Positions 47,871-60,400 of a stretch of DNA of 64,000 bases are shown piece by piece (the stretch's first letter is position 1; each line of letters starts with the position of its first letter). Source of the stretch: Gymnogyps californianus (lineage: Eukaryota > Chordata > Aves > Accipitriformes > Cathartidae); the NCBI RefSeq assembly GCF_018139145.2, contig NC_059500.1, forward strand, positions 22,425,437 to 22,489,436, given 5' to 3'. A model generated the notes under the pieces. The model was not told the DNA's origin, did no database searches, and saw nothing but the letters and a program-made list of their open reading frames with translations. Made by a program: the position numbers and the translations under genes.

Positions 47871-50800
47871 TTAAACAGAAGTTACCAGGTAAGAGCCAGA
47901 GTGACGTTTAGGACTCTGAGTTCCACTGGAGTCTGGATTTTCAGACTTGGAGTCACGTTTCTTCGTGCTGTTATTTACTGGTGTTGGTATTTGTGATGGC
48001 CGAGCTGAACTATTGTCCACACTACTCTTCCTGCGGCTTGGATTGTAGTTGAAAGGAGTCACTCTTGCTGCAACAGCACCAATGGGGGAGCTATGTTTGC
48101 TTGAGCTGCTGGAACTGAATGGTGTACGCTCACTTAGAGTACTTTCATTATTTTCTGGTGCAGGAACAGGATTATTCTGCAGAGGCTTTGTTTCAGTGCC
48201 TTTCTTGTCTGGACTGTCTATCTGAAAGAAAGAGTTCAGACGGTTTTCTAAACCAATGGTACGAACAGGAACACCTCCATTCCCTGGGGTTTGTTTTTCT
48301 TGAATCTCTTTAGAATCTTTACCATTCATACCCCCTTTCTCTGAAACACTGTCAATAACAGGGGGAGTATTTCCAGTTGGGGACCTTCCAGATCGAGGAT
48401 TGTTAATTGGGCAGTCCTCTATCCTCACCCACACGTCCTCTGTCTTAGAGACAGCTGGTGCCATCTGATAGATGAGAGTTTTGGCATCGGAGCCATTTGT
48501 GGCACCCGAGGAAGAATGCTGAGGATCATTCATTATCTGAGGAATTTCATTTTCTTTTATTTTTCTCCAAGTACCTTTTGCTGGTGCTTGGCTTTCTTTA
48601 CTTTGCCTATGTCCAGAAAGAGAACTTCCATGTTGCTTTTCATCTTCACTTTTTGCCTTTTCACTGGATTCTGAAGAAGCTGACAGAATTGATGAGGAAC
48701 TTCCAGTTCTTCGCCAAGTGCTTACACGAGGAAGTGACGAGGAATGCTTACTATGCTCACGCTTCCATGTTCCTGATCTATTGATCAGCAATCTAGATGG
48801 ACTCTCAGAATGAGAACGAGCTATATCATGACGTTTTGCGGGTCTCCCATCATATTCTACAGAAGGGCTCAGATTAGGGGGTAATTTTCGCCAACCACTA
48901 GTCTGGGCAGTTGAATGAGTGGATAAAGACATATCAGGAAGAGACGGACTTAAAACTGGGGTCTGTAGTTGGGACCTTGTGGGAGAATCTGGCCTGGAAG
49001 GAGACAGAGATTCAAATGAAGCTGACTCTTCTAATTTCCGTCTTAGAGTTGGGCTCGGAGCTTCTTTAATAAAAGTTGACTGACGAACGAGAACAGGTCT
49101 CTCGGATCTGTCAGATTCACTTCCACTAGATTTTGTAGATGACATTCTGGATAGTTCAGTCTTTTTGTTTGATCCACCACTGCTGAGAGCTTGGTTTAAC
49201 CCTTTTGAAGCAGACTCACTTCGTGGAATGCTACTGGTACTCTTAGGTAAGGCAGTTTGCTTTGTAAGGTTTTGCTGGCTCATCTGCCTGCCTGGTGATG
49301 TATATGACATTCTACCTGAACTTGAAGATTTTGTTGAAGCTGTGCTAGGAGATGATGTCCTTGGCAACTGCGACAGTTTGTTGGGAGGACTTATACCATT
49401 TTTTCCTGGGGAAATTGAGTTTCGGCCAGGAGATTGCAGAGGCCTACTTAATGGCTGCTGTTGAGGTCTAGAAGGAGTGGAGTCTCTAGATCCTGATCTG
49501 GAAGGTCCTTTACTTGATCCACTCTGGTTCAACCCTGATGGTTGCCTAGTTACAGGAGCTGGCTCAGGTTTCACTGACGACTTGACTCCTCTTGGAGAAC
49601 TAGTCAAACTTTGGCCTTCACTCGGACTCTTGGAGTTCGTGTTTTTGAGTGGGGGACCTTTTTTGGAAACAGGACTAGTACTTGAAGAACTGTTTCGAAC
49701 TCCTGGAATATGGATCATTGTCCTACCACGTGAAATTGAAGGCACACTTGTCTGTTGTGGTTGCTTCAACTGGCTTGAAACTTCTGAATTGGAGCGAGCT
49801 TTTCCTGTAATTATACTTTTATACACTTTCTTCCCTCCTTTGATTCCCCTAGTTTCAGATTCTATTTTTTTAGACTCCAGTGTACTCTTCTCTCCTGGCT
49901 TAAGAATTCTTGGACCTTTATTACTAGTGAAAGGTTTTTCTTCTTGGTCTGGAGTAAGATGAAATGGTGACCCTAGAGAAATACCAGATTTTAATGAAAG
50001 GATAGAATCAGAGTCTGATGAAGCTTGTCTAGATAGTGATGCAGCAGCTGCAGCTTGATGCAAGCTACTAACTATAGAATTTGCACCTTCTTGTATAGCT
50101 TTCCAGTCAAAGTTCTCTGAATCAGGTGAGAAACCATGTTCTGAATCCGGCCTCTGTATCTCTCTCAAATCCAGTGTTAAATCTTCTGCCAAAATACCAC
50201 CTGTATTTCTGGAATTATTTTTTTCACTTTCACTCTTTATTCTTGAGGGTTTTTTCTTTTTAGGCATAGCAGAACTAATGCATTCCTGCAAAAGATCATC
50301 TTCTGAGTCAATACTAAGAGAACTCAGAGAGCTGTTTCTAGAGAAACATACAGGAGTATCTTCAACGTGAAATGACTTAGGTGCATAACCAGAAGTCTGT
50401 GGTCTGTTTGATTCCATCTGTGAGTCAGGAGCCTCAGTATGTTTTGCAGGTTCTCCTTCTTTGTTGTTATTGTTTTCTTGGTCAATATCACTGAGGGAAC
50501 TAAGAGATGAATTGCAAGAAAAACAAACAGGTGTGTTTTCAATAGCAAAATTCTGCATTTTCTCATCTGTAGCTGCTCCTCTGTCTGGAATATCTTTAGT
50601 TGACTGAGAGAAAGTTTTAGGCTGGCTTCTGCCCGTTGGGTGTTTCTGACAAACTTGTGTCCTGTTACTTGGTTGCTGATTTGAAGACTGTTCTGGATTA
50701 GTGCAGTCTTTAGTTTCCGTTTCCTTTGCTTCTTTTCCTTGTCTTAATTCTGCCTTCTCCCTTGAAAGGTCAACATCATCATCATCAAAATCTAAAGAAC

Positions 50801-53800
50801 TTAGGGAATCATTCCGTGAAAAACAATAAGGAGTTCCCTCAATAGGTGTGTAATGATGAGGGGAATCAAATGCAAAGCTTCCTCTTACACGCTCTTCATT
50901 ATTTGGCAATTTGTCATTAAAATCTCTTGAATTATTTTTAAGATTCTGTTTCTTCGCGTCTCTGTTCTCTGGATAGCTTCTTTCATTATTAATATTGCTT
51001 TTAGGCTCTGTGGTTTTTCTTATACGTGTTCTGTATTCATTATTTTGGGGAACAGGCTTTACTGGTGATGTTGGCTTCTTTTTCTCACCTTCTGGTTGGT
51101 TTTTATTACTTAGAGATGAAGATGCTTGTTGAATTTGATCCATTATCTTCTTTACTCTGAAAGGTTTGTGACTTTTTCCTTTTGGCATAGCTGAGTTAAT
51201 GCACTCAGCCAGAATATCACCCTCTTCTGTTTTGTCATCATCCAGGCCTGGGGTAGTCACAGTTGAGCTTTTTGCTCTCTGAGAGTCATCAGTACTTCTA
51301 CCTTCTGTAGGAATGGTGTCTCGCTTTTCAAATTCCCCTGACTCTGCTCCCGTACCCACACTGTCTACATTGGCCAACTCACTCGGGGGCGATTCTATGG
51401 TGAGATCACTCAGAGATGTAGCTGTTGAAAAATTTATTGGTGTACCCTCAACACAATATACCCGTGGCATATCATCTCCCGGTGTAAAACTCACATGCTT
51501 TTGGGATTGCAGTCTGCTTTGTGAAGGCAAAAGTTTGTAAACTGGCAACTGGCTGGGCTTTCTGGCTACAGGAGGAGGTATTTTTGGAGCAGATGCTTGA
51601 GAAGGCTTTTTGGCTTTACGTGAAGACTTTGTTGGCATTGCAGAAATAATACACGCTTCCAGTATTTCAATATCATCATCATCAGAATCATCCAGAATGT
51701 CTTTTTCTGCATCAGTAGGCTTCTCCGCTTTCTTCTCTTGGTTATCCTTTGTATCATCTGACTGTTCAGGTTCTGCTTCATTTCCATGTTCATTTTCATG
51801 AACCGGAGGCATTATTCTTAACTCTACATCTTTCTGTATAAACGGCTCATCAAGACTCAGAGCACTCAGACTAGAAGAGCAAGAAAACCCATCCGGTGTG
51901 CTTTCTGTAGCAAAATGTAATAATGTATCAGCATCTGGCAGTACCTGAACTCTCTGAACAGCTGCATTTACAGCTGCCTGTCTAGGACCAGGCTCTCTCT
52001 TTTCTCCACTAGGTACTTTACCTTTAGCTACATCTCTTTTTACTTGAACTCCTTGAGCAGGGGGTGGTGTTTTACTTCTGCTTGGAGGCATTGTTTGTCC
52101 AGGGCTGTCTGGAAGGTCACTGGGACTTATAATACCACTTACCATTCCACTGCAAGGCTCACTTTGAACGGAACTAGCAATTGAACGGCTTTCAAAACTA
52201 TCCAGGGAACTTACAGAAGTACATCTGCTGAACATGAGTGGTGTTTCCTGCACATAATGTTCTGGTGGGCTTTTAGGAGTCTGTGCACCACTCTTTGAGG
52301 GAGATTTGGCACCTGAAGAAAATTCAACAGCTTTATGTCTAGAGGAATCAGAAGGAGACAAACTAGAAGTCTGAAGTCTACTGGATTTTGTTCTGATGTG
52401 TTGTGATGTTGATGTGATTTCACTTACTGCACCTTCTGTAGATAGAGTCCCACTGTTTTCCTTTAGTTCCGCTATCTGTAGTGTGTTATTGGCATCTGTC
52501 ACACGTGTGGATTGATCACGTCCTATTTCATCTTCAGCTGATGACAAAGATGACAAAGAGCTACACCTTGAAAAACATATTGGGGTATCTTCCACACAGT
52601 AAGTTTGTATAGTTTCCTGATTAATAGAGGGAGTTTTACAGGAGGCAGTCTTTTGTGCATGACCACCTCGGCTCTGTGCAGAATTTGGGTGAAGCTGATT
52701 CTGTCTCTTTGAACCAGCTGAGGGGGCTGACGTGCTCCCACTGCTTGAGGAAATATGGTCAGTTTTAGTGCTTTGCACTGAAGAAGTCTTTGGAAAAGTA
52801 AAAGATGGCTTCTGAGAAGGAGGAACTTCTGTTGAGTATTTTAAACTATAATCAATAGGCTGATCAACATGATGTTCCTCTTCATTGTACTTTATGCTAT
52901 AATTAGTTGGTCTGTCTTCCTCTTCATGTTGTTCCTCCTCAGAATAACGTTCACTATAGTTGGTTGGCTTATCATCATCATAATCATCAATGTGGCACAA
53001 GGACTGGTTTACTTTCTGATTCATTCCAAGAGTTGAGCCTACTCTGTTCTGATCTGAACCATTGGATCCTCTTGATCTAAAGGAAGAAACACACTCTTGC
53101 TGTCCAAAAGGTGACTGATATTTCATGTGTTTATCATCTCCACTTTCCGTGTACACAGGGTAGGTTGCATTTTGGCTCCTTGACTGCCTTTGTTCATTTT
53201 GTTTCATTTCATCATCTATTATATGCTTAGGCCTTGCCCATCTTTCATTCTGAGAGGGACTTTGCCTTCCAGAATTTAACTGTTCATCTGAGTATTTAAG
53301 ACTATAATTAATAGGAGTGTCTAGCTCTCCATCATTGTCATCCATATGATTGGCACTATGAATCTTATGTGCCAAGTCAGCTGGATATTGACCGTAACTA
53401 CAAAATTTACTTTCATCATCTTCGGAGTAAGATTCAATGGAAGGTTTCATTTGCCCTCTTTTACCGTAGCCATCACTGCTGCTGACGCTATTTAAACTAT
53501 CATTTGAAGCTCTCTTGTATTCCATTTTTGTATAAGGCACAGGACATGTCCTGTTTGAATTCTCAGATTTAGGAAAGTATGTATTTGAGTGAGTATGGGC
53601 AGTGGCTGATCTCCTCGGGGCATTTCTGTCTTCTGTCAAACAATGCATTTCAGAAGTGGAACCAGAACTTCTGTCTTCTTGTGGAATATGCATGCTTGTT
53701 ACTTCTTCCATAACTTTGGCAATCTGAGCTGCAGCAGTAGAAATCTGCATTCCTATTCTCTTAGAGGAGTTCCCAGTATTCTCTGCAGCTGGATGATAGG

Positions 53801-54435
53801 TATTTAAACCTACTGCTCTATCCCTATCAAGACTTCTGTCTTTCTCAGATCGAGAATTTTCTATGTTTCCTCTACTGGAAGAGGAGGAGCCAGGCAATAC
53901 TGTAGTATTTAAATATGGCGAAAGTACAGTCATATTACCAGCATTAAAACTCTCTGATCTGCATACACCATCATCATGCCGACTGGAGTCCAAGACATAC
54001 TCACTGTATATGTTTTGCTTATGTCTCTGCTTATTACGGTGAGATGCTTTCGGGCTTAAATTATCAATGTTGTCAAAAGTCTCTGATAAATGCTGAGCAT
54101 CTAATTCTGCTTCCAGTGCCTTTTGTTTTCTGACATGAAGAGATGGTAAGCTTGATCCTGGAGACATAATGTTGGCATCCTTATATTTTGCTGGCCTGTT
54201 TGCCATGAGGTTTCTTAGAGCTGCAGCACTACCCATGGCTATCATTTTGTGTTTTGAGTGAATGAGGTTTTTCAGCATGCTGACTGCTCCCATGTCCCAC
54301 AGTGCCTCCTGATCCTTTGCATTTCGTGCAGAAAGATTCCACAGGGTCCCACATGCATTACTGACTATTGTCAAACTGTGTGACTTCAAGTGTTGTAACA
54401 AGGTTTGTAAGCAGCTGTTCTCTCGCAAGATTTGC
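47871..54435 (-). CDS. APC: APC last coding exon (classical exon 15)
   Basis: 6565 bp, from acceptor CAACACCAG to TAA at 47873-47871, 2187 codons plus one base of a split Arg. It starts with QILRENSCLQTLLQHLK (last armadillo repeats) and ends GSYLVTSV. The open frame runs on to the right to 54506, but those residues are intron. 20-residue repeats lie at about 52560-52610, 52200-52260, 51850-51915, 51410-51470, 50785-50860, 50490-50560 and 50310-50370. SAMP motifs lie near 51635, 51185 and 50265. A giant 3' exon is typical of vertebrate APC. Confidence 0.97.
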
Positions 54436-57400
54436 CTGGTGTTGAGTAATTGAAAATGAACATCAGTAAGTGGCATTTCAAAAGGATAAGAGACAAAGCA
54501 AAACAAAAACCTATTATGCTAGAGGAAAGTTTTGCCCTTAGAAAGGATAATCATGAATTCTCCACCAGTGCAAATTTATCTTATATTTCCTCTAGCTTTC
54601 ATCTGAATGCTAATTAAATCCTATTACAAATATGAATAGTTAGCTTTAAGTGCAGTTCATCATTAACAAGCAGTAGGTATTAATCTGTTTGCATATTCCT
54701 GTTATGTAAGTGAAATACTTGCCTTATCAAATGCATTAAAAATTAACTGTACTTAATTACTATACTTAATACATGCATTCATATTAAGACTCAGTCACAG
54801 AAACTGTCTACTTAATATACATGTGGAACTGCTAAAGATTTTCAGAAAACGTATACCCACCTATGGTCCTCATTAGTAGCAATTAAGCTAGAAACATTTC
54901 TTAATATTCCTCCTCCACTTTCTATGATGGCTAAAGTGTTTGTTTGGCTCCGGTATGTCAGTGTGCTGACTAGAAATGCAAGAGCACCCTCAACAGCACA
55001 TATATCAGCTTTGTTCTCAGTACAGTGTGCTGACAAATTCCATAAGGCACTCAGAACACTTTTTAGGGTGGATTCCTAGGAAAATAACAAAACGACAGAG
55101 AAGTTTTCAGCTATTGATCACAAGCTCTCAGAAATACGTAAGTTAGCTTCAAGGAGTTATGTATGTTCCAATTTCTGCTTTCTGGGCTGGTAAGCTAGAT
55201 GCAGGCAGCAGTGCACACATAAATACTTTTGTTCGCTTCTCTCCTTCCTTCAGCTATGGATTTGGCATTGCTTGCCCTGAAGTTTTCAGAAATATGTGCC
55301 ACAATACTTGTTAGCTGCTATAACGGTAAAAATGGCTTGAACACTAGCTGGCAGGAGACTCTGGGATGGAATATAATCCTGTCTGGATACCAAAAATATA
55401 TCTAGAAAATTACAGAAGTGGTAGTTATTTATTCATTAACTCAAAAGAGGTTTTATTAAATTGCAAAATTATAAAAAAGGCTATTTCAACAGCACAGCTC
55501 ATGAAACTGAAGAGCAATAGCTGTCAACCCCCAAATAAAATTACAGAAATACTAATAGTTTTGAGATGTCACTGCTATGTTGTGGTCTGCTGCTATGTTA
55601 ACTCAAAGCAACTCTCTTCTTCAAAGGAAGTTACCTAAACCACCCAAAATATCTGACCAACTCCTTTTATCAAAAAGGACAATAATATTTGTGGTTTGTG
55701 TAAAATAAATTTTGGAGAGATTGCATTTATCGCAATCATTTATACAGGATACCTTCTTAACTTCTAAAGCACATTCCATCAATGCTTTCACACTTCCAAC
55801 TTCTCTTAGAGTCTTTTTACTGTTTACATCTGCTCGCCAGGACAAGTTCCTCAACACGCTTGCAATGACCTGCAAAACATGAAAGAAAAATAATGTAACT
55901 CAATATAGCTACTTCTTTAGCAGGTTATCAGACTTTCCTCCTGGATTTCTGGAATGCTATAGATTAACTAACAGTGGTCATGTTCAGCTGCTGAACTAAA
56001 ATTTGCTAAAATCTGCTTTTTGTTGTGTTGCCTGCTAGACTGTTCTAATATTTCAGTATGAAGTTTGATCAAAGGTATTGGTTTTTGTGTGTGGTTACCT
56101 AAAACAAAGATTTGAAATCAGGATCCCTGCTTTCCACACTGGTTGAAAAATTGGTCCAAAAATTCAGATTTGTGCAGATTGGATGTCTGCACTGGACTTA
56201 ACGTAATCTCAGGAGATTTATATAATCTTTCTCTCAGCTTTTCTGCTTGTAAGACAGAGTAACACTTGCCTGTCTCTCAGATGGTATGATTACTTTGATT
56301 AATGTTTATAAAGCTCTTTAAAGTATTTTAAAATACGCTGTCTTTTACAATCACAATAGTTATCTGTAGAAGATAGATAGCCATGTCCTTGTCCTTGGCA
56401 GCAGCTAGACTGAGATAAGACTGTCACTATAGTGGGCAGTCATTACATATTAAACTCCATCCATTTACAGGCTGCAGTAAGCATGTATATCCCTCATGAA
56501 ATACATTTGATAGGAAACTTTTACCTATGGATATTCCCATTGTCACAGAAGTGCATAAATTTGTTAGATTATGTGATGAATGCTCCCCTGCTCAGACCCA
56601 CAAGGGAGCACAGGGAGGCAGTGGCAGATGAAAGAACCTAGTAATACCCTGGCCTGGCTGCCCCCAGGCCCACCACAGGAGCCATCAGCCCATCAGAGGC
56701 CCATCTCAACACGCCCAGGGGAGCTCAGGGGCCCAGAGGCAGGCGGGAACCCAAACTAAGGGCTCAGAGAGGGGGCACCCTGTCTGGGCTCTTTCCAGGG
56801 CTCTCCCAGGGGACCCGCAGCCCCATGGCCCAGGTGTGACACCCATTCAGGGAAGTGAACGGGAGCAGCTCTCTGCACCTTTTGGACTGAGGCAGGTCAG
56901 TCCATAAGTCCTGGCCTAGGGATGTGGGACACTTTATGGGATCCAGGGGAAGAGCATTCTGGGACTGTAGAAGACTTATTATGGGTTTGGAGGACCCAAA
57001 GGTTCCAAAGGCAGGAAAAGGATGGATCTAGGTGATTCGGGGAGGTACAAGCATGGGAACACACAGGAATAAGGGGACAGAAAGGCCCAGTTGCATCTAA
57101 ACAGTCGGCTGGCTGATATGCTTGTATGGCCACGCCCTTTGCCTGATGAGCACAGTCTGTCCCATATTCTTATTAAATCCCATTTCTGACTTTTCCTAAG
57201 TAAGGGACTTCCTGCTTTGTGTGCATACGTGTGTATGGGGGTCTACATGCCAGTGGCTGGAGACACACCACGGGTCAGAGGGCCCATGTCTCTGTGACTT
57301 CCTTTTCAAGAATACTAAATATTTTTAATATCTGCCCTAATACTAAATCAGAGAGTTTACCCGATAACCTCAACTGTAATTCTAATTATTTTCTCAGTCG

Positions 57401-60400
57401 TAACTAGCTAGCTCCTCCTCTAGTGGACAAAATTTTTTGTGAGCAGTCTTTTAAGAGATAAAGTTGATTTTACTTAAAATCGTTCTTTTATCTGATGATT
57501 CACTCAAACTGCAAGGAAAACAGGGTTTTCCCTTCCAAAAGCTGCTCCAGTTTGTTTACAGTATATATTAATTAAAATGGATTATAATTTAATATTTAAT
57601 AGTTTTAAACAAGTTCCATACCAATGAAGAACAGTTCTGCACTCTAAACTCTCAGGATCACCCCAAGCACATCCTTATTTTCTCTACACAGCAGGAGCCA
57701 TTGGAAGAGACACTCAGGTGTCACACCGAACACTTTGCTCATACTTAGAAAGCGTCTTTGGGAGGTGCTGGTGTCGAGAGTAGTTATGTATGACTTGTCA
57801 AGTCAAATACAGATTCTCTTTTGAAGTACAGCTTCCTCTACTATTACTCCCCTATTATTTACTTGCTGCAACTGTAGGAGGAGCCACAATACTGTATTAA
57901 CCCTGCAGGTAATCCCAGTCCATTAGCACCATCACTAGTAAACTAAACTAGAGAATCCAAGATCACTCAGACATATCTTTAAAACTGGACTTCCACTAAC
58001 AGATCAGGGTCATAGAAGTGAGTTTTATAGCCCATGTGTTCTATGCGCTTTGGTAAAAAAACAGAGATAAGCTTTACAAGAAGAAAGCTGTACTTCGTAA
58101 TTTGTGGAACGAGTACAGGTACAAACTTTGCATCAAAGTTAAGGCAGCCAAGACAACATAAGAACAACAATTACCAAAAAAAAACCCCAAACAAACCAAA
58201 AAACAAACCCCAAAAACCCAAAACACCAGACTGGGAGGAATGAAGCGCATTTCAGAGAGAGCCTAATTACAAAAAGAGCAGGCTGGCTGTGGACAGCACA
58301 CTAGAAATTTCATGAAGATGACAGAATTCAAGTATAAAAATAACTGGTGGCGAGGCCAAATGAGTAGAAGGGAAGTAAATATTAGGAAAGGAGAGCAGAA
58401 ATACAATATTTTAATACAATGCAATGAAATTAATGGCATGCAAAGTGATGGAAATGTCCAAGCTAAAGAAATATTTCATCTCCAAAGGACGTTACCTGCT
58501 GTAAATCTTCACTTTCAGATTTCAGTTGGGCTACAAGAGCTCTCATGCAGCCCTTCATAGAACATAACGTAGCCTGTTAGGAATCAGAAGAAAAAAGAAA
58601 GTGAATAAATGACAGATTAGGTGGCTTGCTTCTGCGCAATGTTTTGGTATTTTAAGCTAATCATAGCTGAAGTTCAATAAAAGCTTAGTAAAATATGTTG
58701 CCAACAATAAATATTTGATTTACAACTACTAAAAAGTCAGGCGTAAGTATCAGTTTCTATTCTGCACAATACGTAAATGGTAAAATAGTGCTAAATTTTG
58801 TATTTTTTACAACAGGTCTAGGACTTGATCTGGAACTTTACTACCTTAGAAGCCTTCTTTACTATGTGCCAGACAAATCACCCGTGAGCTGGCAATATGT
58901 TGTTACCTACTGTCTACTGAGTCTCACGATCATATTTTTTTCTTTCAAATAAACATAGTATGAAAAATAGTATGAATATTTAAACTGACACAAATATAAC
59001 AAAATTTCTGACACTTGAAGAACAACTTTTTAAGAATACAATAGCAATTGAAAAACTGTAACGCTTATGTTGGAAATTAATTGTGACAAAGCACAATTAA
59101 AAACTATTAAAAACAAGGTATGTGTTAGAACTGTACTACTCGTCAGCTGGACAGCATGTACATTTATATCTCTGAGTAGTTTAGTCTTCCTCTACAGCAG
59201 AAAGATTAAAGTCTTGTCACTACAAAGTTATTTTAAGATCCATAGCTTGGCAAACTCTGGGGCAAGATGTTATCGAAACTTTCTATCTTTTGAAAGCAAG
59301 GTCCTTGTCAGCAATTAGAGAACTTATTTCCTCTTATAATAATTTGAAGTAGTGCCCATTATGAGCCAGATATGCTCCAAATATTTAAAAGCAAGCTCCA
59401 GCCTGAAGAGGTTTGCAAAATTTCATCAGACAGTAATAGTATTGTTAAATAACTGACAACTTTACAAAATCTGACTCAATTAGCAGTTTTAGTTCAACAT
59501 CCTCAGAAAAATCAATCACTAGCCATAATCATTGGTCCATAATCATTATATGCTATACTAATCTAATGCTCATAAAAAAATTAAGCCAATAGATAAAATC
59601 CTTACTTGCAGTGACAAAAGCGATTTAATTTAATGAGAGTTGATACTATACTTGCATGGTACAACATTCAGTTTGTGGTGCTCTCTGTCAGGAACAGGAC
59701 GGAATGACAGAGGTATTCTGAACTTCTGTCTTGTGCTGAAACTCAATATCCTATCCTGGAGATTTTCATCACCTGTCTTGAGAACTACAATTCAAACATA
59801 GCTATGAACTGAAATTACCGCATGTTTAAAATTCTACTCTTACCTTGTTTGCCACATCTCCAAAAGTCAAGTTTGTCAGAGCCATTCCAGCATACCTCCT
59901 TAAGGTAACACTATAGTGATCATTTGTAAGTCCATACATTTCACAATCCACTTGCAACAGTTCAGCAATGGCCTGCAAACCTCCTTTAAAAACAAACAAA
60001 TAAGAAAATAAATAATATCTGTATTCTAATATCACGAGTACAGTACATATATACCAAGGAGCAAATTGCATTTATATGTACAGAACAAATCTCAAACATC
60101 TGAAAACCAGAAGGCTCAGAAACGTAAATAAATTGTTAAATACTGACTCTGGATCTTGAATCCTGTGCTTAGATAGCAGCTGAAAGGTATGACAGCACGA
60201 CATTGAGATTTCAGGGGAAAATGGGAACAGGAGGAGTTATGAGGAAGTAAGAAGCACACTCATCTTTTAATTCCACCCAGCCAAAATCATGTTTGACCAA
60301 TGAACTTGTACCAGTTACATAAAAGGCTATTTAGTAAATCTGATAATTACTGATTTAATCACTGAATGTTATTTTCTGAGAAAAATACATAGAATATTTT

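Larger units (their letters stand above)
55870..58495 (-). other. APC: APC intron 12
   Basis: The largest intron visible. Donor GTAACG at 58495. It holds a GC-rich block at about 56570-57305 that looks like a solo LTR, and an A/C-rich tract at 58177-58225. The rest shows nothing. Confidence 0.8.

Noticed and set aside
54436..54506. N-terminal extension of the APC giant exon frame
   Set aside because: The 23 extra codons lie before a clear acceptor, and the conserved protein joins exon 14 exactly at QILREN. They are intron.
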